64,000 nucleotides of DNA. It comes from Caballeronia sp. Lep1P3 (GTDB taxonomy: Bacteria > Pseudomonadota > Gammaproteobacteria > Burkholderiales > Burkholderiaceae). Under the pieces are notes generated by a model, which searched no databases, had not been told where the DNA came from, and worked only from the letters and a program-made list of their open reading frames with translations. The position numbers and the translations under genes were made by a program. The stretch is taken from the NCBI RefSeq assembly GCF_022879595.1, contig NZ_CP084266.1:124001-188000 (forward strand), read 5' to 3'. Shown here piece after piece: positions 1 through 8,409 of the stretch; position 1 is the stretch's first letter, and each line of letters opens with the position of its first letter.

Positions 1-169
1 GAATGATCCACGCGCGATGGCGGTCGATGTGCGACTCGCTGCCATCGACCGCCATGCCCATCGCGCCATCGAAGCCGAGCACGATCTGATGAAAGTCGTG
101 CTCGTCCCACGCCTGCACCGCTTCATAGCGGCGCAGCGAAACGGTCGGGCGATGAAGCGGCGCGCTCAT
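1..169 (-). CDS. AraC-family transcriptional regulator, N-terminal fragment (runs off window)
   Basis: The first 56 codons read from an ATG at 169 down to the window edge. The peptide begins MSAPLHRPTVSLRRYEAVQA and continues with DFHQIVLGFDGAMGMAVDG and HIDRHRAWII. This looks like the cupin-type ligand-sensing half seen at the start of AraC/XylS regulators; the DNA-binding helix-turn-helix half would lie outside the window. The start lies 11 bases past the stop of the FKBP gene on the same strand, so the two may be co-transcribed. Family assignment rests on a short fragment and is moderate. Confidence 0.7.
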   Translation of the reverse strand, partial: MSAPLHRPTVSLRRYEAVQAWDEHDFHQIVLGFDGAMGMAVDGSESHIDRHRAWII

Positions 170-179
170 CGAGCAATGC

Positions 180-521
180 TCAGACGTCGAGCAGTTCCAC
201 TTCGAACACGAGCGTGGCGTTCGGCGGAATGACGCCGCCCGCGCCGCGCGCGCCGTAGCCGAGTTGCGGCGGAATGGTCAGGCGCCGCACGCCGCCGACC
301 TTCATGCCTTGCACGCCTTCGTCCCAGCCCTTGATGACCATGCCGCCGCCCAGCACGAAGGCGAACGGGTCGTTGCGGTCCTTGCTGGAATCGAACTTCT
401 GGCCGTCGGTCAGCCAGCCGGTGTAATGCACGCTGACGGTCTTGCCCGCGACGGCTTCCGCGCCTTCCCCAACGGTGACGTCTTCATACTTGAGACCGGA
501 ATCGGTCGTGACTGTCGACAT
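180..521 (-). CDS. FKBP-type peptidyl-prolyl cis-trans isomerase
   Basis: A compact 113-residue single-domain FKBP with no signal peptide, so probably a cytoplasmic proline isomerase/foldase. Visible family motifs are [18 protein letters not shown] near residue 30, [20 protein letters not shown] in the middle and [20 protein letters not shown] before the C terminus; the Tyr, Phe, Asp, Ile and Trp residues that line the FK506/proline pocket are all present. Length is normal for the minimal FKBP class in Burkholderiaceae. It lies 88 bases downstream of the Wzy-like gene on the same strand, but there is no reason to link it functionally to polysaccharide export. Confidence 0.95.
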   Translation of the reverse strand: MSTVTTDSGLKYEDVTVGEGAEAVAGKTVSVHYTGWLTDGQKFDSSKDRNDPFAFVLGGGMVIKGWDEGVQGMKVGGVRRLTIPPQLGYGARGAGGVIPPNATLVFEVELLDV

Positions 522-609
522 GGTTTGCTCCCTGGTTGCACGGCTCTACGCCGATGGTCGAAACCGACATTGTAGAGCGTAGCAACGATGGAAGCCGGAC
601 CCTGCGCGC

Positions 610-2046
610 TTACGAATGACGCCCGCGCGGATTCATTCTGCTGCCGATGCGCGGACGTTCGTGCGCGCTCATCGGCGACTGCACGCGCGCGCCGACGTTC
701 AGGCTCACCTGCACGCCGAACTCCGTGCCGATATGCGACCGTTCCATCGCGAGGCCTGCGGTGCGATCGTGCGCATCGCGTCTTGCGAGCTTGAGCGCAC
801 GCACGCGCACGTAAGCCATCGCGACGAAAGTCCACGGCGCGAGGTAGGCGAACTCGGGCACGGAGACCATCATCATCGTCCAGGTGGCCGCGCAGCACTG
901 GCGCAGCGCGATGCCGCGCGGGTCCCAGTCGAGCTTGAACGCGGGATACAGCATCAGCACGCTGATGCCGACCAGCCCGACCACGCCGGTATTCACGAGC
1001 AGCGTGGAGAAAAGGTCGGTCGAGCGGATGTAGCCGAAGCCGATGCCGAAGAGCTGATTGAACGGCGACGCATGCAGCCACAGGCGCAGGGATTCGAGGA
1101 AGAGCATGGCGCGGTCGGAGCCGGACTCGTTCTTTCCTTCGAGCTTGTCCAGCACCATCTGCTGGAAGAGATCGGCGATGTAGTCCTGCAAGATGAACGC
1201 GACGAGGCCCACGAGCAGAAGCCCGACCAGCGCCTTGATCGGGTTGATGCCGATCTTGCGCATGCGGATGAGCGCGAACACCGCATAGCCGATCAGCACG
1301 GTCGACGACGTACTCATGATCAGCGACACGCCGATGATCCACACAGGCCAGCGCAGGCGCGACGTGGCGTTGAAATAGACCCAGAAGGGGAAGATGGACA
1401 TCGCGTACATCGACGGTTCGCCTGTCAGCGCCTTGAGACGCTGGATCGACATGCCGCCCACGCTCATGACCTGGAACGAGCTGCCGTTCACCGTGCCGTC
1501 CGAGCGCACGATGCCGCGGCCGAACTGATCGCCGAATGCGCGGTTCGAGATGAAGTCGCCGGGCGAGCCCGTCAGCACGTAGTACACGACCTCGTACATG
1601 CCGTAGATCGCGAAGAGCGTCACGGCGGCGAGAAGCCACTGGTCCCATCGCGGCTTGTAGTAGTAGTAGACGTAACCCGCATAGAGCACGACGGCTGCCA
1701 CGTAGATGGACTGCGTGAACATGCTCTTGCGCATGATGAACGTGACGGGATCCTTGTCGTCGACAAGCTGTATCTTGCTGAAGTCGACATCGAAGGGCGC
1801 CAGGACGTCCGCAAGCTGCGTCGTGCAGAGCATGAGCAGCCAGACGAGAAGCGCCGCGCCCACGAAATGCATATAGCTCTTGCGCGAGCGGCCGCCGAAC
1901 AGCAGCACGAGCGGCACCGACAGGAAGCACATCAGATAGCCGATCGTCGTGCCCTGAATGGAAGGGATCACGAGGAACGACGTAACCGGCATCGCGAAGG
2001 CCCAGATCCGGTAATACGAGTCGATCAGCGTTGCTTTATCTTTCAT
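610..2046 (-). CDS. Wzy-like polysaccharide polymerase (O-antigen ligase/polymerase type membrane protein)
   Basis: A 478-residue polytopic inner-membrane protein with about ten hydrophobic segments, for example around residues 13-50, 60-75, 115-150, 230-285 and 345-400. A hydrophilic loop at about 165-225 is of the kind that forms the periplasmic active loop of Wzy polymerases. Its place immediately downstream of a Wzc-type co-polymerase, in a locus with a flippase and several glycosyltransferases, supports polymerisation of lipid-linked repeat units at the periplasmic face. Sequence conservation in this family is very low, so the call rests on topology plus context. The last 40 residues are polar and arginine-rich and may be a cytoplasmic tail. 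A hairpin between it and the Wzc gene suggests it could have its own promoter. Confidence 0.75.
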   Translation of the reverse strand: MKDKATLIDSYYRIWAFAMPVTSFLVIPSIQGTTIGYLMCFLSVPLVLLFGGRSRKSYMHFVGAALLVWLLMLCTTQLADVLAPFDVDFSKIQLVDDKDPVTFIMRKSMFTQSIYVAAVVLYAGYVYYYYKPRWDQWLLAAVTLFAIYGMYEVVYYVLTGSPGDFISNRAFGDQFGRGIVRSDGTVNGSSFQVMSVGGMSIQRLKALTGEPSMYAMSIFPFWVYFNATSRLRWPVWIIGVSLIMSTSSTVLIGYAVFALIRMRKIGINPIKALVGLLLVGLVAFILQDYIADLFQQMVLDKLEGKNESGSDRAMLFLESLRLWLHASPFNQLFGIGFGYIRSTDLFSTLLVNTGVVGLVGISVLMLYPAFKLDWDPRGIALRQCCAATWTMMMVSVPEFAYLAPWTFVAMAYVRVRALKLARRDAHDRTAGLAMERSHIGTEFGVQVSLNVGARVQSPMSAHERPRIGSRMNPRGRHS

Positions 2047-2153
2047 CGTAGAGAGTAGTGCTGCATCTGTGTTTGCTTCGCCGCCTCATGCCGACAGTCG
2101 AACGTTCACGATGAAACGCGGAACAAGTGGCGAGCAGCGACTCATACAAACAA

Positions 2154-2176
2154 CGCCGCGTGACGGGCACGCGGCG
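2154..2176 (-). terminator. Probable Rho-independent terminator after the Wzc-type gene
   Basis: A 9-bp perfect stem (CACGCGGCG paired with CGCCGCGTG) with a 5-base loop is followed, on the minus strand, by the T-rich stretch TTGTTTGTATG. It lies 50 bases past the stop codon of the Wzc-type kinase and would separate that gene from the Wzy-like gene. Confidence 0.6.
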
Positions 2177-2225
2177 CTTCGCTCATGCGTTCAGGCATTC
2201 AGGCTGTCATGCGTCGATGCGCGCA

Positions 2226-4580
2226 TCAATTCACCGGCTTGAACGTGCTCGTGTAGGCCGCCGCATAACCGTAGCTGCGTCGGTTGCTGCGGCGCTTCGG
2301 AATGGCGTTGAACACCGAGCCGACGAGACGCCCGCCCGCGCGATGCACCTTCTTCACCGTCTCCTCGATCTCCTCCTCGCTCTGGATGCCCGAACGCAGC
2401 ACGAGAACGGTCGAGCCGGCATCGCTCGCGACGATCGCGGCATCGGTCACGGCGAGGAACGGCGGCGTATCGATCATCACCAGATCGAACTGCTCGCTCA
2501 TGCGTGCGAGCATGTCGCGGAAGCCCGGCATCATCAGCAGTTCGGAAGGATTGTCGGGATAGCTGCCGCACGACAGGAACGAAAGGCCCGGCACGCCGAC
2601 ATGGCGGATCGCATCGGCTACGCCCATCTCGCCCTTCAATACTTCCGACAGACCGCCCGGATTCGACTGCTTGAAGAACGCTGCGATGTGTCCGCGACGC
2701 AAGTCGCCATCGATCAGCAGCACGCGCAGGCCGATTTCCGCGAGCAGCACGGCGAGGTTCGCCGCGACGAAGCTCTTGCCCGCCGAGGGAATCGGGCCGG
2801 TCAGCATGACGATGTTGTTCGGCGCATTCACGAGATCGCGATACAGCTCGGTGCGCACCGCGCGCAGCGCTTCGACGGCCGGATCGTGCGGATAGCGCGT
2901 CGCGAGCAGGCGCGCGTCGTGATCCAGTTCGCCGATGTTCGGCATCGTGATGCCGTCGTGCACGGCCTGCTTGTAATGCGGCAATGCCTTGGGCGGCGCG
3001 TTCGTCGCGGACGCGGCGCCCGAGTAACCGAGCGCGTGATCGACCGGAGAGACGGCGATCTCGTGATCCAGCATCTGCTGCTGACGGCTGAACAGCACTT
3101 CGCCGAGCACCGGCACCGAGAGGCGACGTTCGACGAACATCGGATCGGTGACGCCGATCATCGCGTGGCGACGCAGGAAGATGAAGAACGTGCCGACGAA
3201 GAAGCCGAGCGCCGTGCCCGCGACGATCACGAGCGGCTTGTTCGGCTTCACCGGGCGATGCGGGCGCAGCGCGTCATCGACGATATGCGCGCCGCCGGTC
3301 GTGCTTGCGCGGCGCACCGAAAGCTCTTCGGCCTTGTTCATCATGCCGAGATAGACGGTTTCGGCCACGCGCGCATCGCGAGTGAGCTCGGCGCTTTGAC
3401 GCTCGGAAGCGGGCATGCTGTCGAAGCGCGACTGAATCTGCTTGTTCGTCTGCTCGTATTGCGAGATCTGCTGATCGAGATTGCGCACTTGCGGGCTGTC
3501 GGGCGTGAAGCGCTGCAATGCCTGCGTGCGCTGCAGTTGCAGCATCGCGAGTTGCTGCATCGACGTGATGCTGCCTTGCAGATACGCCTGCGCTTCGTTG
3601 ATCGGCTGAACCGACTGCGACTTCGAACGGAACGCGCTCAAGCGGCCTTCGGCCTGCTTGAGATCGCTTTCGAGGCGCGGCAATTCCGAACGGATGAATT
3701 CGAGCGTCTTCGTGTCGTTGGCCTGACGGCTCGCGACTGCGGCGGCGAGATAAGCCTGACCGAGCGCGTTGGCGACCGCGGCCGTTTCATCGGGATCGTC
3801 GCCGTTATACGAGATTTCCACGATGCCCGTGTCCTTCGTGGACTCGGCCACCTTGATCGACTTGAGCAGCAGGTCGATTGCATCGAGCGTGTTGTAGCGC
3901 GTCACGGCGAAGTGAACACCCGGACGGCCGACGACGCCATCGACGAGCATGGTCACGCCATGCGCCGACGCGGGCTGGCCGATCTTGCCGCGCACGACCA
4001 CGTTGCCATCGGGGTCCTGAAGCTCGTACTGGTTATTGTCGAGCAGCGTGAAGTCGAGCTTCGCGTCTTCGAGTGAGGGCGGCACGTCGAGCCGGCTGAT
4101 GTGAAGATCCTCGCCGCCCCACGCATACGAGTTCATGCCGAACCACGCGGGCGCGAGATGGCCGCGCTTCGCGAACATGTCCGCGATCCAGCCGATCACC
4201 GGCATCGTGTGCGGCTTGACGCGGATGTCGAAGTGGAACTGGTTGACAACCGGTTCCAGCACCGAGCGGCTCTTCATGACCGAGATTTCCGCGGGCGCGA
4301 GCTGCATGGCCGACAGTTGCGGCTCCTGCGTCTGCATCTGACTTTGCGGCGCGATGCCGAGCGCGTTCGGGTCCGGCGGATCCACGCGGATGACGACATC
4401 CGACGAATAGATGGGCTCCGCGAGGAACGCGTAAGCGGTAGCGAGTGCGGCTGCCGCGCCGATGAACATCAGCAGGATGCCGATGTGATCGCGCAGCAGC
4501 TTGATCATGTCGCTTGCCGTGAATTCATTGTCGTCCTTGCCAGGACGCGAAGATCCGGAGTTGACGTATAGCGTGTTCAA
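2226..4580 (-). CDS. Wzc/BceF-type polysaccharide co-polymerase with tyrosine autokinase domain
   Basis: A bacterial tyrosine (BY) kinase and chain-length co-polymerase of 785 residues. The N terminus has a Wzz domain with a first membrane segment near residues 30-50. A long periplasmic coiled-coil part follows (GNVR-type region about 300-420), then a second membrane segment near 450, then the cytoplasmic kinase. The kinase shows Walker A (GPIPSAGKS, about 593), Walker A' (LLIDGDLRRG, about 618) and Walker B (LVMIDTPP, about 697). The C terminus carries a short tyrosine cluster (SYGYAAAY), the usual autophosphorylation site. I chose a TTG start at 4580 because AGGATA lies a few bases upstream and the upstream-extended frame is low-complexity. 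No partner phosphatase or Wza porin is in the window. Confidence 0.93.
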   Translation of the reverse strand: MNTLYVNSGSSRPGKDDNEFTASDMIKLLRDHIGILLMFIGAAAALATAYAFLAEPIYSSDVVIRVDPPDPNALGIAPQSQMQTQEPQLSAMQLAPAEISVMKSRSVLEPVVNQFHFDIRVKPHTMPVIGWIADMFAKRGHLAPAWFGMNSYAWGGEDLHISRLDVPPSLEDAKLDFTLLDNNQYELQDPDGNVVVRGKIGQPASAHGVTMLVDGVVGRPGVHFAVTRYNTLDAIDLLLKSIKVAESTKDTGIVEISYNGDDPDETAAVANALGQAYLAAAVASRQANDTKTLEFIRSELPRLESDLKQAEGRLSAFRSKSQSVQPINEAQAYLQGSITSMQQLAMLQLQRTQALQRFTPDSPQVRNLDQQISQYEQTNKQIQSRFDSMPASERQSAELTRDARVAETVYLGMMNKAEELSVRRASTTGGAHIVDDALRPHRPVKPNKPLVIVAGTALGFFVGTFFIFLRRHAMIGVTDPMFVERRLSVPVLGEVLFSRQQQMLDHEIAVSPVDHALGYSGAASATNAPPKALPHYKQAVHDGITMPNIGELDHDARLLATRYPHDPAVEALRAVRTELYRDLVNAPNNIVMLTGPIPSAGKSFVAANLAVLLAEIGLRVLLIDGDLRRGHIAAFFKQSNPGGLSEVLKGEMGVADAIRHVGVPGLSFLSCGSYPDNPSELLMMPGFRDMLARMSEQFDLVMIDTPPFLAVTDAAIVASDAGSTVLVLRSGIQSEEEIEETVKKVHRAGGRLVGSVFNAIPKRRSNRRSYGYAAAYTSTFKPVN

Positions 4581-5014
4581 AGGCGGTATCCTCTGTTCGA
4601 ATGTAAGCGTGGTGTTCCGGGCCGTGAAACAACGAAGAGCCCGCGCGGTCGGCCGCGGTACGTCTGTCGTAATTTTGATCCGGCGTTTGCCGGCAAGGCT
4701 CAAGGCTTGGGGCGTTGGCTCGTCGAGTTGCGCCCGAGCTAGCGAAGCGCGAATCGCGAAAACGCGAGGCGCTTTATCGATCCGCAGATGAGAGGAGGCG
4801 TTGCCTCACGCTGGCAGTGTGCGAATCGATACCTATGCTCAAAAGTTTTAGCGTCGGACCTATCTTCGGGTCCCGAACTGAATACGTCTGTTAAGTAGCG
4901 AACGAACTACTTCGCGCCAGAGCGGGCATGCCGGTTGCGCATGCGGCGATCGAAGTGATAGTTACTGATTCCGCTCATGGATCATGCGTCGCACGCACCT
5001 TTTTGCCTCTTGAT
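4581..5014. other. 434-base intergenic region upstream of the Wzc-type gene
   Basis: No gene seen. It separates the glycoside hydrolase gene from the Wzc-type gene, both minus strand. It holds two small inverted repeats: AAGTAG/CTACTT at 4893-4912 (8-base spacer) and GGACC/GGTCC at 4856-4873 (8-base loop). Neither is followed by a clear T run. The region is long enough to carry a promoter or a leader for the kinase gene, but I see no convincing -35/-10 pair. Confidence 0.6.
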
Positions 5015-6070
5015 TCAGGGCATCGGGTTCGCCTTGATGAAATCGCGCACGACGTCGAAGCGCGCCTTGTGCGTGCGGCCGTCGTCATGAATCACGCCGT
5101 AATTGCCGTCGCCTCCGAAGCGCTGATCGTCGTACAGCTCGTACAACGTGACGTTTTGAATGTCGTAGGTCTTGGCCATCGACACGAAGCCCCCAAGTGC
5201 ATCCTTGCTGACGAGATAGCCGCCAGGGTCCGCATGATTCGGGCGCACGCCGTATTCCGTGATCCAGATGGGCTTGCCATAGCTGTCGCGCAGACGCTTC
5301 AGCACGTCGACCTTCTGACCGCCCGCCGCCGTAATCGATCCCATGTTCGAGTACCAATGCCATGCGGTGATGTCCCACTTCGGGATAGGGTGGCCCTTGC
5401 TGCCGTCCGGCTGCGTGCCTGCGGCGAGCATGTCCGTGAAGCCGTAATGCAGCCAGCTGAACGACGTGAGCAGGATCTTCGCGTCGGGGTTCGCGCCGCG
5501 GATGCCCTTGATGAGTCCGAGAATCGACCCGCGCGCTTTCATGAACATCGCGTTGTCGTAATCCGATGGATGTTCGCCGCTGCGGTCCGAGCCGAGAATC
5601 GTCCAGTTGTCGTACTCATTGCCGACCTGATAGTACGTCACGAGTCCCTTGAGCACGGTGCCCGCCGTCTTGCCGAGCGCGTAGCCGCGTTCATACGTTT
5701 CCTCTTCGTTCGCGCGCTTTTGCGGCTCGAAAGGCGTCACGAGCGCGAGTACGCCGATGCATTGCTTCGCGGCCTGTCGCGCGAAATCGGCGACCATGTG
5801 CGCGCTTTCCTCGTTCGAAACATCTTGCGCGTAGATCGTGACGCCGAGATCGCGGAGCTGTGAAATCTGCAAGTCGTAGTCGCTCGACCGATACGCTCCG
5901 CGATGTTCGATGTGTCCTGCCACGCCGTAGAAGACCCCTGGCGAGCGGCTGCCGCATTGCATCTTCGGGTTGTTCGAATGCTCAGAACCGGCGGTTCGCG
6001 CATCAACCAGACTGGAGCCGCAAAGCAGCATGCCGACAAACGATGCCACCAACCATAACCTTCGCTTCAA
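5015..6070 (-). CDS. Secreted clan GH-A glycoside hydrolase in polysaccharide locus
   Basis: A 351-residue protein with an N-terminal Sec signal peptide (basic KRR start, hydrophobic LWLVASFVGMLLCG, probable cleavage after VDA). The rest reads as a (beta/alpha)8 barrel of clan GH-A: VGNEYDN near two-fifths of the length gives the acid/base Glu preceded by Asn, and WITEYGV later gives the nucleophile Glu. An exported hydrolase inside an exopolysaccharide locus would be expected to trim or release polymer, or to clear misrouted chains from the periplasm. The TTG start at 6070 has GAGGACC upstream, and an ATG 14 bases upstream is out of frame. The substrate cannot be read from sequence; GH39- or GH5-like families are both possible. 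Confidence 0.8.
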   Translation of the reverse strand: MKRRLWLVASFVGMLLCGSSLVDARTAGSEHSNNPKMQCGSRSPGVFYGVAGHIEHRGAYRSSDYDLQISQLRDLGVTIYAQDVSNEESAHMVADFARQAAKQCIGVLALVTPFEPQKRANEEETYERGYALGKTAGTVLKGLVTYYQVGNEYDNWTILGSDRSGEHPSDYDNAMFMKARGSILGLIKGIRGANPDAKILLTSFSWLHYGFTDMLAAGTQPDGSKGHPIPKWDITAWHWYSNMGSITAAGGQKVDVLKRLRDSYGKPIWITEYGVRPNHADPGGYLVSKDALGGFVSMAKTYDIQNVTLYELYDDQRFGGDGNYGVIHDDGRTHKARFDVVRDFIKANPMP

Positions 6071-6093
6071 TGTTCGGTCCTCATGAGAAGGGC

Positions 6094-7284
6094 TTAGCCG
6101 GGTACATCCGAGTGTTGCGGCGATGCCGGGTCGAACGCGCCACGGCACGGAACAGCGGGCATCATCACGTTTTGTGCCTGCGCGTCGAATGCTTCGCGCG
6201 AGAACCGGCGGCGGTAGTCGCTCGCGAGTCCGGTCATGGGAACGTCGCGCGCGGCGAAGATGCGTTCGACGAACGCGTCGTGATCGCCGGCGGGAAAGAG
6301 CAGCGCGTTCGGCAGATACGAATCCAGCCCCGATACGCGCGACACGACGATGGGCCGTTCCGCGAGCACCGCTTCGATCATGACGAGCGGCACGCCTTCA
6401 TAGGCTGATGGCAGCACGAGCGCATCGCTTGCGACGATATACGGAAGCACGTCGTTCTGCGGCCCGACGAGCCGCACGCATGCGGAAAGCGTCGGGTTTG
6501 CGTCGACCATCGCGGCAAGGCGCGCCGCGTCCGGGCCTTCGCCGACGATCAGCACGAGCGTGCGCCTGAACGCATCGGCGTGACGCTGTATGGCTTCCAT
6601 CAGGAAGTCTTGCCGCTTCTGCCTGAAGTTGATCCGGCCCACGTGCGTGACGATCGTCGTGCCGTCATCGGGCAAGCCGAGCGCGGCGCGCGCCGCCGGC
6701 TTGGTGAGCGTCGAACGGCTGAAGCGGTCGTCCACGTAGTTTTCGAGAATCATCGTGCGCGCATGCGGCGCGAGCGTGCCGAGCTTGTCGCGCAGATGTT
6801 CGTTGAGCGTCACGAACTCGTCGGGCATGCGATAAAGCACGCGCTTGACGAGCCATTTCAGCTTGTCGGTGAGGCTCGCGCCGGCGGACGCGTCGTCCAC
6901 GAGCGGCAAGTAGCTGAGCGTCGGCACGCGTGCATAGCGCGCGGCGAAGAGACCGGCGATTCCCGATGCAATCGTGCCCTGCGCGATCAGCAGTTTCGAC
7001 AGGCGCAGCGTGCGCAGCGTGGCCGCCGTCGAGCGGATCACGCGCAGCAGCGCGAACGGATTGCCGCGTATCGATTCGGCCGTATAAGAGAGACCGATGG
7101 TGCGCACCTTCGCGTGATGGCGAGCCAGTTCGCTCACGTAACGGAATAGTGCCGCGTTCGCCTTGGGGACGAAGATGTGCAGCGTCTCCACGTTCCCGCT
7201 CGAAATGAGCGCGAGCATGAAACGCTTGAGCATTTCCTCATGCCCTCCGTTGATGCCTGAATCGCAATAGATCCCAACGTTCAC
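6094..7284 (-). CDS. GT4-family glycosyltransferase
   Basis: A 396-residue GT-B fold glycosyltransferase. The N-terminal half starts MNVGIYCDSGINGGHEEMLK, with the glycine turn typical of GT4 acceptor domains. The C-terminal half has the nucleotide-sugar site: VTHVGRINFRQKRQDFLMEA (the Arg/Lys pair that contacts the diphosphate) and YEGVPLVMIEAVLAERPIVV, the E-x7-E signature. It probably adds one sugar of the repeat unit at the cytoplasmic face. The gene is 23 bases upstream of the hydrolase gene and 35 bases downstream of another GT4 gene. Donor and acceptor are unknown. Confidence 0.9.
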   Translation of the reverse strand: MNVGIYCDSGINGGHEEMLKRFMLALISSGNVETLHIFVPKANAALFRYVSELARHHAKVRTIGLSYTAESIRGNPFALLRVIRSTAATLRTLRLSKLLIAQGTIASGIAGLFAARYARVPTLSYLPLVDDASAGASLTDKLKWLVKRVLYRMPDEFVTLNEHLRDKLGTLAPHARTMILENYVDDRFSRSTLTKPAARAALGLPDDGTTIVTHVGRINFRQKRQDFLMEAIQRHADAFRRTLVLIVGEGPDAARLAAMVDANPTLSACVRLVGPQNDVLPYIVASDALVLPSAYEGVPLVMIEAVLAERPIVVSRVSGLDSYLPNALLFPAGDHDAFVERIFAARDVPMTGLASDYRRRFSREAFDAQAQNVMMPAVPCRGAFDPASPQHSDVPG

Positions 7285-7319
7285 CTTTTTCTCCCCTTAA
7301 GCGCGCGTTTTGCGCGTCT

Positions 7320-8399
7320 TTATGCTCTGTTTATGAACTGCATCAACAGTCGCGCGCTCTCCGTCCAGCGATATCGCTCGGCATGTGCGAGGCCGCGGCG
7401 CCTGAGGTCTTCACTCAGCTTAGGCGAATCCAGTAGTTCTCGCAGCTTCGCTGCAATGTCGTCGACCGAATAGGGATCGCAGTAGATGGATGCGTCGGCG
7501 CACGTTTCGGGCAGCGCGGCCGCGCGTCCCACGAGCGTCGGGCAGCCGTTGCGCATCGCTTCGAGCGGCGGAATGCCAAAGCCTTCGTAGATCGACGGAT
7601 AAAGGAAGCAAGCCGCGTGCTGATACAGCGCCTTGAGCTTTTCGTCGCTGACATAGCCCGCCTGCTTGACGTTCGGTGAACTCGACAAGTCCTGCGCCTT
7701 GCCGAAGATGGTCGCGTTTTTCATGCCGACGATGACGAGATCGATCGAGGGATCGTTCAGGCGCATGAAAGCTTCCACGAGGCGCTTGAAGTTCTTCGTC
7801 GGATTCATGCTGCTCACCGCGAGCACGTAGCGGTTGGGCGTGAGCTTCAGTTCGCCGATGACCGACGTATCCGGCACGACGTGATCCAGATGGTCCGCCG
7901 CGAGCGGCACGACGCCGATGCGTTCCGGATTCACGCCGACATGATGCGCGAGACGGTCGCGCGAGAACTTCGAATTCGTCATCACGCAACTGGACGTGCG
8001 CGCGAGAATCCAGAACATCACGCGATACCACATGCGGAACTTCCACGAGAAATGCGCGGGCGTGTCGAACACCGCGGCGTCGTGCATGTAGATGATCTGA
8101 TTCGGACGGAAGATCGAGCCCGAGTTGCTGAGATTGACGATGCGCGAGCGCCCCGCGAAGAGCGGCAACACGATCTGCTCCCAGAACACGCCCTTGCCGA
8201 AACCGAGTTCGACCGTCGGCACGCCGTCCACCGGCACGAGGCCGGGCTGCGGAGGCACGGCCAGCGTAAGGTGCGATCCTTCGGGCAACTTCATCAGCGC
8301 GGCGACGAGTTCACGCGCGACGCGCTGAACGCCGGTGGTCTTCTGGCTCGTGAAGCGACCGTTGTAGACGAGCTTGTGTGAGGCGATCGATGTGTCCAT
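7320..8399 (-). CDS. GT4-family glycosyltransferase
   Basis: A 359-residue GT-B enzyme. Its N-terminal half carries TTGVQRVARELV, a motif common in mannosyl/rhamnosyl-type GT4 enzymes. The donor site shows VSSMNPTKNFKRLVEAF and YPSIYEGFGIPPLEAMRNGC, the E-x7-E signature. I chose the ATG at 8399 because the next gene upstream ends at 8410; the longer frame would run inside that gene. Context makes it a repeat-unit assembly enzyme of the exopolysaccharide locus; the sugar it transfers cannot be deduced. Confidence 0.9.
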   Translation of the reverse strand: MDTSIASHKLVYNGRFTSQKTTGVQRVARELVAALMKLPEGSHLTLAVPPQPGLVPVDGVPTVELGFGKGVFWEQIVLPLFAGRSRIVNLSNSGSIFRPNQIIYMHDAAVFDTPAHFSWKFRMWYRVMFWILARTSSCVMTNSKFSRDRLAHHVGVNPERIGVVPLAADHLDHVVPDTSVIGELKLTPNRYVLAVSSMNPTKNFKRLVEAFMRLNDPSIDLVIVGMKNATIFGKAQDLSSSPNVKQAGYVSDEKLKALYQHAACFLYPSIYEGFGIPPLEAMRNGCPTLVGRAAALPETCADASIYCDPYSVDDIAAKLRELLDSPKLSEDLRRRGLAHAERYRWTESARLLMQFINRA

Positions 8400-8409
8400 G
8401 TCTTGCGCT

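Noticed and set aside
5015..6070. Lipoprotein signal in the glycoside hydrolase
   Set aside because: The cysteine is preceded by leucines, not the small residue a lipobox needs at -1.
6071..6148. Longer N terminus for the glycoside hydrolase
   Set aside because: It would overlap the preceding glycosyltransferase gene and place extra residues before a clean signal peptide.
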